From Halogeometricum limi (GTDB lineage: Archaea > Halobacteriota > Halobacteria > Halobacteriales > Haloferacaceae): 64,000 bases of DNA. The position numbers and the translations under genes are program-made. Under the pieces are notes generated by a model, which searched no databases, was not told the DNA's origin, and saw only the letters and a program-made list of their open reading frames with translations. Location of the stretch: NCBI RefSeq assembly GCF_900115785.1, contig NZ_FOYS01000007.1, positions 1-64,000 of the forward strand, in the 5' to 3' direction. This document shows positions 48,191 through 56,417 of the stretch, piece after piece (the first letter of the stretch is position 1; each line of letters starts with the position of its first letter).

Positions 48191-48784
48191 CTACCGTCCC
48201 GTATCGTACTTGTACGTCGTCTTCTCGGGGTCGATACCGAAGTCTTCGGCCGTCTCCTCTATCGCCACCTCGTCGGGGGCGGGTTCGTCCACCGGGCGGG
48301 CCGACTTGAAGCGTTCGCGGAGTTCGTCGGGCATCCGGAAGCGACCCGGTTGGAGGCGCATCGCGATAGTGTCGTCGCCGCGTTCGTCTCGGACGGCGTC
48401 CAGTCGCTCCCGGAGTTCGTCCGGCAGGTCGGCGCTGTCGACCGGTTCGAAGCCGAACGTGAGGAAGTAGTCCGGTTCCCTCGTGAACGTGTAGACGCGG
48501 TCGAAGTCGTCGTCGGCGGCTTTCGTCACCAGTCGTTCGACGACGTGCGCGCCGACGCCCTGGTCGCGCCACGCAGAGAGCGTGAGAACGAACGCGAGTT
48601 CGCAGAACTCCTCGTCGTCGGTCTTGTGGAGGCGAATTCGACCGAATCCGGCCCGCGTGTTCGTCGTCTCGTCGAGGGCGATGACGTAGTCGCGCGAACG
48701 GAACGCCGGGTCTTCGAGCGCCGACTCCTCGATGCGGTCGAGCAACCAAACCTCGTCGCGGTTCTTGGCGTCCCGTACGTACAT
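48191..48784 (-). CDS. GNAT-family N-acetyltransferase
   Basis: A 197-aa protein with the GNAT fold: strand VIALDETTNTRAGFGRIRL, the acetyl-CoA loop LTLSAWRDQGVGAHVVERLV, and RVYTFTREPDYFLTFGFEPV as the closing part. The C-terminal 70 residues form an acidic extension ending TTYKYDTGR that is unusual for simple GNATs. The DYFLTFGFEPV element resembles N-acetylglutamate-synthase-like and related small acetyltransferases. The substrate is unknown. Confidence 0.84.
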   Translation of the reverse strand: MYVRDAKNRDEVWLLDRIEESALEDPAFRSRDYVIALDETTNTRAGFGRIRLHKTDDEEFCELAFVLTLSAWRDQGVGAHVVERLVTKAADDDFDRVYTFTREPDYFLTFGFEPVDSADLPDELRERLDAVRDERGDDTIAMRLQPGRFRMPDELRERFKSARPVDEPAPDEVAIEETAEDFGIDPEKTTYKYDTGR

Positions 48785-48853
48785 GGAGGTGTCTACGTCG
48801 TCGGCCGGAAAATGGTTTGCGGGGGACCGCCGCGGAGAAAACTGCCTCGTGGT

Positions 48854-50263
48854 TCAGTAGGGGATAAAGATGAGTCCCACGGCGAGGAAGGGGACGAGAA
48901 GCAACATCATCGTCACGCCGTAGCCGAACATGTCGCGAGCGCGGATGCCCGTGATTCCGAGGAGCGGAAGCGCCCAGAACGGTTGCAGGAGGTTGGTGTG
49001 GGCGTCGCCGACGGCGTAGGCGATAGTCGCCTGTCCGGCGGGCACGCCGAGTTCGTTGGCGGCCTGTAGGACAGTGGTGCCGATGACCGTCCACTCGCCG
49101 CCGCCCGAGGGGACGAAGACGTTGATTATCCCCGCGGTAATCCACGCGACGGCCGGGAACGTCGCCTCCGTCGACAGCGAGACGAGTGCCTCGGCCATCG
49201 TCGCCGAGAGCCCCGAGTTGTTCATCATCCCGATGATACCAGCGTAGAGGGGGAACTGCAGGACGATGCCGCCCGTCGAAGAGATGGCGTCGTAGAACTG
49301 CTCCTGATAGGCTTTCGGGCGCGTGTAGAGAAGCAGTCCGAGAAAGAGGAACCCGAAGTTGACGATGTTGAGGTTCAGCGCGGCGAGACCCTGCGTGTAG
49401 AACGTGTAGGCGGCGAAGACGACGCCCGTGAGCGCCACGATGCCACCGACGAGTCGACTCTGGTTTATCTTCTCGCCCACGGTGTTCGGGTCCGCCGCCG
49501 CACTCGTGTCGGCGTCGCCGCCGTCGGCGGACGCCCCGAACAGTTGCGACTCGGGGACGTACGCCGTGATACTCTCGGCCTCTTCGGCTTCGGGCGCGAG
49601 GAGGTAGAGGACGAGCGACGTGTAGAGGATGCCCGTGACGACGAGCGTCAGCGTGTACGGGTGAAACACCGTCTCGGAGGTCGGAATCAGGCCGGAGACG
49701 ACCCCCTGTTCGACGAAGACGTTCCCGGGCGTGTTCATGAGAAGCGGTGCGGACCCGGCGAGGCCCCAGTGCCACGTCAGTCCCATGCCCATGTAGCCGG
49801 CCAGACAGAGAAGCGGGTAGTGAACCTGCAAGTCGCGCTTCGCGGCCTGTCGACCCATCTCGCGAGCCATCACTGCGCCGACGATGAGGCCGAGGCCCCA
49901 GTGAACCCACGCGACGGTCATGGAGATGACACCGACGAGGACGGCGGCCTGTTTCCCGTCGTTCGGAATCGCGGTCAGGCGTTCGATACCGCGCTGGACG
50001 AACGGGTGATACGCGAGTGCGTATCCGGTGACGAGGATGAGCACCATCTGCATCGCGAAGCTGAGAAGCACCCAGAAGCCGTCGTACCAGTACGTCACCA
50101 TCGTCGCCGGGTTCGTCCCCTCGATGAGGACGCCGCCGACGAACACGACGTAACTGAGCAGGATGGCGAAGAGGAACGGACTCGGCATCACCCGCTCGAC
50201 GACGCTCGCCATCCGCGCGCCGAAGCGCTGGATGGCCGACCCTGACGTGGTGTCTGTTGACAT
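48854..50263 (-). CDS. Short-chain fatty acid transporter (AtoE family)
   Basis: A 469-aa permease with about 11 hydrophobic segments. AtoE-family signatures are MPSPFLFAILLSYVVF, VAWVHWGLGLIVGAVMAREM, GYMGMGLTWHWGLAGSAPL and FVPSGGGEWTVIGT. It is expected to import acetate-to-butyrate-sized carboxylates. Between helices 6 and 7 is an acidic loop of about 45 residues. It diverges over 98 bp from an acyl-CoA synthetase, forming an uptake and activation pair. Confidence 0.92.
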   Translation of the reverse strand: MSTDTTSGSAIQRFGARMASVVERVMPSPFLFAILLSYVVFVGGVLIEGTNPATMVTYWYDGFWVLLSFAMQMVLILVTGYALAYHPFVQRGIERLTAIPNDGKQAAVLVGVISMTVAWVHWGLGLIVGAVMAREMGRQAAKRDLQVHYPLLCLAGYMGMGLTWHWGLAGSAPLLMNTPGNVFVEQGVVSGLIPTSETVFHPYTLTLVVTGILYTSLVLYLLAPEAEEAESITAYVPESQLFGASADGGDADTSAAADPNTVGEKINQSRLVGGIVALTGVVFAAYTFYTQGLAALNLNIVNFGFLFLGLLLYTRPKAYQEQFYDAISSTGGIVLQFPLYAGIIGMMNNSGLSATMAEALVSLSTEATFPAVAWITAGIINVFVPSGGGEWTVIGTTVLQAANELGVPAGQATIAYAVGDAHTNLLQPFWALPLLGITGIRARDMFGYGVTMMLLLVPFLAVGLIFIPY

Positions 50264-50289
50264 ACGAGGTGATGGCTAGACGTGAGCCA

Positions 50290-50297
50290 GATAAGCG
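50290..50297 (-). promoter_or_regulatory. TATA-like box of the fatty acid transporter
   Basis: The minus strand reads cgcttatc, centred 30 bp before the ATG at 50263. Confidence 0.45.
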
Positions 50298-50324
50298 TTC
50301 CGAGTTCCGGACAATCGTTCGGGA

Positions 50325-50332
50325 AAGTTACT
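50325..50332 (+). promoter_or_regulatory. TATA-like box of the acyl-CoA synthetase
   Basis: aagttact, centred about 33 bp before the ATG at 50362. Confidence 0.35.
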
Positions 50333-50361
50333 TGGCCGGACGCGGAGAACTGCCGGACGTG

Positions 50362-52368
50362 ATGGAGGTACCCGACACGGACGAGGTGGTCCACGAACCG
50401 ACGCGGGAGTTCGTCGAGTCCACGAACGTCCACGCGTTCATGCAGGAGTACGGCATCGCCGACTACGACGAACTGATTCGACGGACCTGCACGGACGTAG
50501 ACGGCGTCGAAGCGTCCGGCGTGGACTGGTTCTGGGACGAACTCGTCGACTACCTCGGCGTGGAGTTCTACGCCGACTACGACACCGTCCGTGACAGCGC
50601 GGACGGCCCGCAGTTCACCGACTGGTACCCCGGCGGGACGATAAACGTCGCCCACAACGTCGTCGACAGACACGGCAGACCCGACGCGGAGAACCGAAAC
50701 AAGGTCGCACTCCTCTGGGAGGGCGAACCCGGCGACGAACGCCGTGTCACCTACCACGACCTGTACCGAGAGTCGAACCGCGTGGCGAACGCCCTCGAAG
50801 ACTACGGGATAGAGACGGGCGACACCGTCGGCCTCTACATGCCGATGGTGCCCGAAGTCGTCTCCATCCTCTACGGCTGTCTGAAGGTCGGTGCCATCGC
50901 CGTCCCCATCTTCTCGGGGTTCGGCGTGGACGCGACGGCGACGCGCATCGAGGACTCCGGGTGTTCGGTGCTCTTCACCGCCGACGGCTTCCACCGCCGG
51001 GGGAGCGAGGTGACGCTGAAGGACACCGCCGACGCGGCTATCAAACAGGCGGGCACCGTCGAACACACCGTCGTCTACGACCGACTGGGCGTCGAAGCGA
51101 GCGAGGAGAAGACCATCCGGTGGACCACGCGGGACGACTGGTGGCACGAGACGGTCGGCGAGGCGTCGAGCGCGTACGAGACGAAAGAACTCCCCTCGGC
51201 GCAGGAGTCGATGCTCCTCTACTCGTCGGGAACGACGGGCAAGCCGAAGGGCATCGTCCACACGCACGCGGGCGTGCAGATGCAGACGGCCAAGGAGATA
51301 TTCTTCGGCTTCGACCACAAGCCCTCGGACCGCTTCTTCTGGGTGTCCGACATCGGATGGATGATGGGACCGTGGACGCTCGTCGGCAATCACACGTTCG
51401 GCGGGACGGTGTTCATGTACGAGGGCGCGCCGGACTACCCCGAACCGGACCGGTTCTGGGACATGATCGAACGCCACGGCCTCTCGGTGTTCGGCATCTC
51501 GCCGACGGCCGTCCGCGCCCTGCGGAAGTACGACGACGAACTCGTGGCGAAACACGACCTCTCGACGCTCAGACTCCTCGGGTCGACGGGCGAACCGTGG
51601 GACCCCGAGTCGTGGCAGTGGTTCTACGAGCACGTCGGCGGCGGCGACACGCCTATCATCAACATCTCCGGCGGCACCGAAATCTGCGGCTGTTTCCTCA
51701 TGCCGATGCCCAACCAACCTCTCAAGCCCTGTTCGCTCGGCGGCCCCGGGTTGGGAATGGACATCGACATCGTGGACGAGACGGGCGCGAGCATCGCCGA
51801 CACGCACGAACGCGGCTACCTCGTCGCTCGTGACTCCTGCCCGTCGATGACGAAGAGCCTCTGGAGCGGCGACGAACGCTACCTCGAAGAGTACTGGTCG
51901 GCGTTCGAGGACCCGCCGTTGTGGAACCACGGCGACTGGGCGCAGAAAGACGAGGACGGGTTCTGGTTCCTCCACGGGCGCGCCGACGACGCCCTGAACG
52001 TGGCCGGTCGGAAGGTCGGACCCGCCGAGATAGAGGGCGTGCTCATCGAACACGACGCGGTGAACCAAGCCGCCGCCGTCGGCGTCGACGACGACACCAC
52101 CGGAACCGCCGTCGTCGCCTACGTCGTCCTCGAAGACGGCGTCGACCCGAGCGACGAGTTGCGAGACGAACTCCGCGAACTCGTCGGCGACGAGCAAGGA
52201 AAGCCGTTCCGCCCGCGCGAACTCCTGTTCGTCTCGGAGTTCCCGAAGACGCAGTCGGGCAAGATAATCCGTCGGGCCATCGCCGCCGTCCATCAGGGCG
52301 AGGACCCCGGTGACCTCTCCAGCATCGAGAACCCGAGCGCGCTAGACGAGATACGCGACGCGCGGTAG
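50362..52368 (+). CDS. Acetyl-CoA / short-chain acyl-CoA synthetase (AMP-forming)
   Basis: A 668-aa adenylate-forming enzyme. Motifs in order are YSSGTTGKPKGIVHTHAG (P-loop), the SDIGWMMGPW and INISGGTEICG regions, GDWAQKDEDGFWFLHGRADDALNVAGRKVGPAEIE, and KTQSGKIIRRAI with the catalytic C-terminal Lys. I choose the ATG at 50362 because a frame from 50257 would overlap the divergent transporter's start and promoter; 50272 is an alternative. It probably activates the acid imported by the divergent AtoE-like permease. Confidence 0.9.
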   Translation: MEVPDTDEVVHEPTREFVESTNVHAFMQEYGIADYDELIRRTCTDVDGVEASGVDWFWDELVDYLGVEFYADYDTVRDSADGPQFTDWYPGGTINVAHNVVDRHGRPDAENRNKVALLWEGEPGDERRVTYHDLYRESNRVANALEDYGIETGDTVGLYMPMVPEVVSILYGCLKVGAIAVPIFSGFGVDATATRIEDSGCSVLFTADGFHRRGSEVTLKDTADAAIKQAGTVEHTVVYDRLGVEASEEKTIRWTTRDDWWHETVGEASSAYETKELPSAQESMLLYSSGTTGKPKGIVHTHAGVQMQTAKEIFFGFDHKPSDRFFWVSDIGWMMGPWTLVGNHTFGGTVFMYEGAPDYPEPDRFWDMIERHGLSVFGISPTAVRALRKYDDELVAKHDLSTLRLLGSTGEPWDPESWQWFYEHVGGGDTPIINISGGTEICGCFLMPMPNQPLKPCSLGGPGLGMDIDIVDETGASIADTHERGYLVARDSCPSMTKSLWSGDERYLEEYWSAFEDPPLWNHGDWAQKDEDGFWFLHGRADDALNVAGRKVGPAEIEGVLIEHDAVNQAAAVGVDDDTTGTAVVAYVVLEDGVDPSDELRDELRELVGDEQGKPFRPRELLFVSEFPKTQSGKIIRRAIAAVHQGEDPGDLSSIENPSALDEIRDAR

Positions 52369-52413
52369 CGAGCGGAGATTCGAAGGGAAATTCCAGAAAG
52401 AGACGCCGCGGCG

Positions 52414-53151
52414 TCAGCAGACGCCGTCGGGGTCGACCGCTCTCTCCTCCGGGCCCGACCCCACGGCCACGTCACCGACCGTCTCCGCGTCGGGGAAGAC
52501 GACGACGGCACCGGCGAGTACGGGCGCGAGGAGTCCGGCGACGACGGCACCCGCCTCCGTCAAGGAAGCGCGGACGACGACGTCGTCGCCCGGTTCGATT
52601 CCCGCGTCCTCGACCACCGACAGGGCCGCGTCGAGGACCCCCTCGTGCGTGTACGTCTCGTCCGCGGCGCTGAGGACGGGTGCGGAAGCCTCCACGGCGA
52701 CGGGGTGGACGGCGGGGTTCTCGCTCCACACCTCCTGTTCCCAGTGCGTCGTCTCCGGGCGTTCCGGCGGGCCGCCGTAGACGGCGAGTTTGTGTCCCGC
52801 CGGGAGTTCGAAGTCGGCCTCGCGTTCGACGCCGACGACGGTGGCGCGCGGGGGGTCGTCGGCGTCGGGCGAGAAGGAGGTGACCGCCGCCAACTGGGCG
52901 GCCCCGTAGAACACGAGTGGCGCTTCGGGCCGGGCGTCGGGGGCGACGGCGACGCCGTCCCCGTCGCGGACGCCGAGGTATCTGAGGACGTTCCCCGCCT
53001 TGTACGTCGTCGTCACGAAGTCGTGGTAACTGTACGACCGGTCGGAGACGTCGTCGCGGAGGGCGGGTGCCGCGGTGCGTCTATCGCGTGCGACGAGGTC
53101 ACCGACCACCGTGGGAGCAGTCACGGGACTCGGCGGGGCGTCGTGCGTCAC
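52414..53151 (-). CDS. Degenerate AMP-ligase-like protein
   Basis: A 245-aa protein (from a GTG; start uncertain, 53124 possible) that recalls the first part of acyl-CoA synthetases: RSYSYHDFVTTTYKAGNVLRYLGVRDGDGVAVA, a region with FYGAAQLAAVTSFSPD, and later THEGVLDAALSVVEDAGIEPGDDVVV. The P-loop, the adenylation GRxDD loop and the C-terminal lysine domain are absent, so catalysis is unlikely. It is convergent with the true synthetase. It may be a regulatory or structural derivative of such enzymes, and its length suggests an established family rather than recent decay. Confidence 0.65.
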   Translation of the reverse strand: MTHDAPPSPVTAPTVVGDLVARDRRTAAPALRDDVSDRSYSYHDFVTTTYKAGNVLRYLGVRDGDGVAVAPDARPEAPLVFYGAAQLAAVTSFSPDADDPPRATVVGVEREADFELPAGHKLAVYGGPPERPETTHWEQEVWSENPAVHPVAVEASAPVLSAADETYTHEGVLDAALSVVEDAGIEPGDDVVVRASLTEAGAVVAGLLAPVLAGAVVVFPDAETVGDVAVGSGPEERAVDPDGVC

Positions 53152-53274
53152 GTCCGAGAGGAGGGAGGCACTCGACAAAGGTCCGTCGTCTGACCCGCGT
53201 CGGGTCGCCGGAGCGTCCGGTCGGTGTTCGGTTCCGCTGCGCGGCGTTCGACAGTGTGGGGAGGTCGAAAAGAA

Positions 53275-53385
53275 CGCACCAGATACTATCACCTACAATT
53301 TTATAACAAAACATCATGATAGTCACAGTAGTACGTAAAATGACATAATAATCAGACGACCGCAGTATAGAGTGGTGGCAACACA
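53275..53385. promoter_or_regulatory. AT-rich divergent control region
   Basis: This is one of the most AT-rich stretches in the window. It contains aattttataac (53297-53307), the inverted pair actatc (53285-53290) and gatagt (53317-53322), the palindrome atcatgat (53313-53320) and acataataatc (53343-53353). These are candidate TATA elements and operators for the dehydrogenase on the plus strand and the ligase-like gene on the minus strand. Confidence 0.45.
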
Positions 53386-54561
53386 ATGTCAATGAGAGCA
53401 GTGGTCTACAAGGGACCGAAAGAAGTGGCGGTCGAGGAGGTAGACGAACCACAGATAGAACACCCGAACGACGTTCTCATCGAGATTACGACGTCGTGCA
53501 TCTGTGGGTCGGACCTCCACATGTACGAGGGCCGAACGGCGGCGGAACCGGGAATCGTGTTCGGGCACGAGAACATGGGTATCGTGACGGAGGTGGGCGA
53601 CGGGGTGAGCACGCTGAAAGAGGGTGACCGCGTCGTCGCCCCGTTCAACGTCGCCTGTGGGTTCTGTAAGAACTGCGAGGAGGGCTTTACGGGGTTCTGT
53701 ACCAACGTCAACCCCGGGTTCGCCGGCGGTGCCTACGGCTACGTCGCGATGGGGCCGTACAAGGGGGGACAGGCGGAGAAACTTCGCATCCCCTACGCCG
53801 ACTTCAACGCGCTGAAACTGCCGGAGGGCAGAGAACACGAGGACTCGTTCGCACTCCTCGCGGACATCTTCCCGACGGGGTGGCACGGGACGGAACTCGC
53901 CGGACTGCAACCGGGCGAGTCCATCGCCATCTACGGTGCGGGTCCGGTCGGCCTGATGGCGGCGTACAGCGCGAAAATCAAGGGCGCCTCCGAGATATAC
54001 GTCGTCGACCGAGTTCCGAGTCGCCTCGAACTCGCCGAGAAGCACTGCGACGCGACGACCATCAACTTCGAGGAGGGCAACCCCGTCGACCAGATTATCG
54101 ACGCGCACGGCGACGAAGTCGATAGAGGCGTCGACGCCGTCGGCTATCAGGCCATCGACCCCGAGAAGGCCCGCGACGCCGACGACGACGACCCGTACGA
54201 CCCCGCCCGCGAGAACCCGGCCGTCGTCCTCAACCAACTCATCCGAACCGTCAGACCGACGGGGCAACTCGGGATACCGGGACTGTACGTCCCCTCGGAC
54301 CCCGGCGCGCCGGACGAGATGTCCGCGGAGGGTCGACTCGGTATCGACTTCGGGAAACTGTTCGAGAAGGGACAGAAACTCGGCACCGGCCAGTGTAACG
54401 TGAAAGACTACAACCGGGAACTCCGCGACCTGATAATCGAGGGGCGCGCGGACCCGAGTTTCGTCGTCTCACACCGCGTCGGCCTCGACGAGGCACCGGA
54501 GATGTACGAGGCGTTCGACAAGCGCGAAGAGGGCGTGACGAAGGTACTCCTCGAACCGTAG
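53386..54561 (+). CDS. Zinc-dependent dehydrogenase, glutathione-independent formaldehyde dehydrogenase type
   Basis: A 391-aa medium-chain dehydrogenase. Catalytic zinc ligands are in CICGSDLHMYEG and GHENMG; the structural zinc is held by ACGFCKNCEEGFTGFC (four Cys). The NAD loop is IYGAGPVGLMAAYSA. The insertion FAGGAYGYVAMGPYKGGQAE is characteristic of the glutathione-independent formaldehyde dehydrogenase branch (Pseudomonas type). Formaldehyde or another aldehyde is the probable substrate. The ATG at 53386 may be replaced by one two codons later. Confidence 0.88.
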   Translation: MSMRAVVYKGPKEVAVEEVDEPQIEHPNDVLIEITTSCICGSDLHMYEGRTAAEPGIVFGHENMGIVTEVGDGVSTLKEGDRVVAPFNVACGFCKNCEEGFTGFCTNVNPGFAGGAYGYVAMGPYKGGQAEKLRIPYADFNALKLPEGREHEDSFALLADIFPTGWHGTELAGLQPGESIAIYGAGPVGLMAAYSAKIKGASEIYVVDRVPSRLELAEKHCDATTINFEEGNPVDQIIDAHGDEVDRGVDAVGYQAIDPEKARDADDDDPYDPARENPAVVLNQLIRTVRPTGQLGIPGLYVPSDPGAPDEMSAEGRLGIDFGKLFEKGQKLGTGQCNVKDYNRELRDLIIEGRADPSFVVSHRVGLDEAPEMYEAFDKREEGVTKVLLEP

Positions 54562-54601
54562 TCGAACGGACGGACGCGCAGTCGCCGAGACGGACCGACT
54601 C

Positions 54602-54757
54602 TCAGGCGTGTAACCACGCCGTCGGGTGGTCCGCCCGGAGGTGGTCGTGGTACATCTCGACCATCTCGGGGTACGACGTCGCGAGTGCTTCCCACTGGCA
54701 GTGGTTGCACTCGCCCGTGACGACCGCGCGGTATGCTGACACGATTTCTCGACTCAT
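54602..54757 (-). CDS. 51-aa Cys/His micro-protein
   Basis: A small gene missed by ordinary length cut-offs. The protein starts MSREIVSAYRAVVTGECNHC and ends DHPTAWLHA. Cys17 and Cys20 (CNHC) with His37/His39 and His44 (YHDHLRADH) make a plausible zinc finger of C2H2 kind. A perfect TATA box 28 bp upstream supports it. Haloarchaea contain many zinc-finger micro-proteins of this size. It sits between a zinc dehydrogenase and a CobW GTPase. Confidence 0.72.
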   Translation of the reverse strand: MSREIVSAYRAVVTGECNHCQWEALATSYPEMVEMYHDHLRADHPTAWLHA

Positions 54758-54779
54758 CACCAGCACCAATTCGCGCGCA

Positions 54780-54790
54780 TAGATATATCT
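54780..54790 (-). promoter_or_regulatory. TATA box of the 51-aa gene
   Basis: The minus strand reads agatatatcta, centred 28 bp before the ATG at 54757. It is a very good match and a strong argument that the small gene is real. Confidence 0.65.
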
Positions 54791-54879
54791 TCCGAGAAGA
54801 CTGTCAGTCGTATTACGAAATTCGTGTCGTCGTGGTGGGGTAACGACCTTGCCGATGCGAGGAGTGAACTAGACGAGCG

Positions 54880-55047
54880 ATGTGTCTCTACTGCATGATG
54901 AACGAGGGGTGGCACAGACTGCTGGAGTACGACGACGTCTACCAGACCGCCCAGGCGAAGGCACGAGAACGGGAGTCGAACTACGGGTTCGAGGAGTCGT
55001 GGGACGAACTTCGAGACCAGGTTACGCCGTCGGGAACGGGTCGCTGA
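54880..55047 (+). CDS. 55-aa CxxC micro-protein
   Basis: The protein starts MCLYCMMNEGWHRLLEYDDV, continues with a charged helix and ends QVTPSGTGR. Cys2 and Cys5 form a CxxC pair at the extreme N-terminus with His12 nearby. Composition is acidic and codon use is haloarchaeal. The 3' end overlaps the convergent CobW gene by 26 bp, which is unusual and lowers confidence. No TATA box is convincing. Confidence 0.55.
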   Translation: MCLYCMMNEGWHRLLEYDDVYQTAQAKARERESNYGFEESWDELRDQVTPSGTGR

Positions 55048-56107
55048 GTTCCTCGGTGGGGACCTCCGCTCCGTCTTCGACGAGACACGCGTCCAGTTGC
55101 TCTCGAATCGCTTCTTCGTCCAACTCCGCGCCGATGAAGACGAGTCTCGTCGTCGGTTCGTCGTCCGGTTGCCAGCGACCGATGGGTCCGGCCGTGACCG
55201 AGGGACCGGCGCGGTTCAACCCCATGACCGTCTCCGGACGGGTCGAGAGGAGGAAAAACCCCTTCGCGCGGTAGACGCCCGGCGGCCACTCGTCCATCCA
55301 CGCCTCGAACCGTTCGGGGTGGAACGGGCGCGTCGTCTCGTAGCAGAACGACGAGACGCCGTGCGCGTTGCCGTGGTCGTGGTCGTGACCATGGTGGTCC
55401 TCGGCGAGTCGTCGTTTCCATCCCGCAGAGCGTCGAATCGCGTCGAAGTCGAACAGGTTCGTGTCCAGAACCGTCTCGGCGGGGACGTCGGCGTGCGTCG
55501 TCCGGTGGATACCCGCCCGCGGTTGCATCTCGCGGACGACGCTCTCGACGCCGTCTAACTCGTCGTGGGGGACGAGGTCACACTTGTTCAACAACAACAC
55601 GTCGCAGAACTCCACCTGGTCGACGAGGACGTCCGCGAGTTCTCGCCCGCCGGCAGCCTGTTCGGTCGGCCGGTTCGTCTCGGGGTCGAACTCCTTCCAG
55701 AAGCCGTACGCGTCCAGTACGGACACCATCGTGTCCAACCGATAGCGCTCGGCGACGGCGTCGTTCTCGACGAACGTCCGCGCGATGGGGAACGGTTCGC
55801 TGATTCCCGACGCCTCCACGAGGAGGCAGTCGAACACTCGCTCGTCGGCGAGACGCGTCACCTCGCTCGCTAAATCGTCCTGCAACCGACAGCAGATACA
55901 GCCGTTCGTGAGGTCTATCACGTCGTCGTCCGTCGACCCGGCGACGAGTTCGGCGTCGACGTTCACCTCGCCCATGTCGTTGACGAGGACGGCGACGTCG
56001 TACCCCGCGTCGTTCTCTAAGATGCGGTTCACGAGCGTCGTCTTCCCCGCACCGAGCGTTCCGCTGACGATGGTGACGGGTATCGTTTCGGCACTACCGG
56101 CGGTCAT
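55022..56107 (-). CDS. CobW/P47K (COG0523) family GTPase
   Basis: A 361-aa G3E GTPase probably acting as a metal (zinc or cobalt) chaperone. The P-loop is SGTLGAGKTTLVNRIL, the metal motif is TNGCICCRLQ (CxCC), the Walker-B-like segment is LLVEASGISEP and the guanine motif is LLNKCDL. A histidine-rich loop HHGHDHDHGNAHG (about residues 237-249) can bind metal. The C-terminal CobW_C domain follows. The ATG at 56107 is preferred to an adjacent GTG, with a TATA box 26 bp upstream. Confidence 0.92.
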   Translation of the reverse strand: MTAGSAETIPVTIVSGTLGAGKTTLVNRILENDAGYDVAVLVNDMGEVNVDAELVAGSTDDDVIDLTNGCICCRLQDDLASEVTRLADERVFDCLLVEASGISEPFPIARTFVENDAVAERYRLDTMVSVLDAYGFWKEFDPETNRPTEQAAGGRELADVLVDQVEFCDVLLLNKCDLVPHDELDGVESVVREMQPRAGIHRTTHADVPAETVLDTNLFDFDAIRRSAGWKRRLAEDHHGHDHDHGNAHGVSSFCYETTRPFHPERFEAWMDEWPPGVYRAKGFFLLSTRPETVMGLNRAGPSVTAGPIGRWQPDDEPTTRLVFIGAELDEEAIREQLDACLVEDGAEVPTEELSDPFPTA

Positions 56108-56129
56108 CACTGCCAGTAGACGAGACGAA

Positions 56130-56137
56130 GTAAGATA
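56130..56137 (-). promoter_or_regulatory. TATA-like box of the CobW gene
   Basis: The minus strand reads ttatctta, centred 26 bp before the ATG at 56107. Confidence 0.5.
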
Positions 56138-56288
56138 ACGTTCCGGAACCGTCCGCTTCGAAGAAGTAGTGTTAGACTAGATACCAGTTGCGTTCACGCC
56201 GCCGGCGCGGAGACGAGACGCGAACGCCTGCCCGGAGACCGAGAGCGGAATTCAACGGCCTACACGGTGGTGGGAGAACGAGGAGGCG

Positions 56289-56417
56289 CTACAGCGAGTT
56301 CTTGATCTTCTCGAAGAAGCCCTCTTTCACGTTCACCTCTTCGCCGCCCGCCTCGGCGAACGCTTCGAGCGCTTCGCGTTGCTCTTTGTTCAGTTTCTCG
56401 GGGGTGACCACATCCAC
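56289..56417 (-). pseudogene. dnaJ: Severed 3' end of dnaJ
   Basis: Directly after the TAA that ends dnaJ (56418-56420) the same frame continues for 42 codons, VDVVTPEKLNKEQ, then a helical and Glu-rich stretch ending EGFFEKIKNSL, to a normal TAG. This is the expected end of a DnaJ protein (C-terminal dimerisation segment). The first codon after the stop is GTG, so re-initiation is conceivable. Confidence 0.8.

Noticed and set aside
56108-56288. Possible small gene or RNA between cobW and dnaJ
   Set aside because: No acidic frame with a start and promoter, and no strong hairpin; the left side holds the CobW promoter only.
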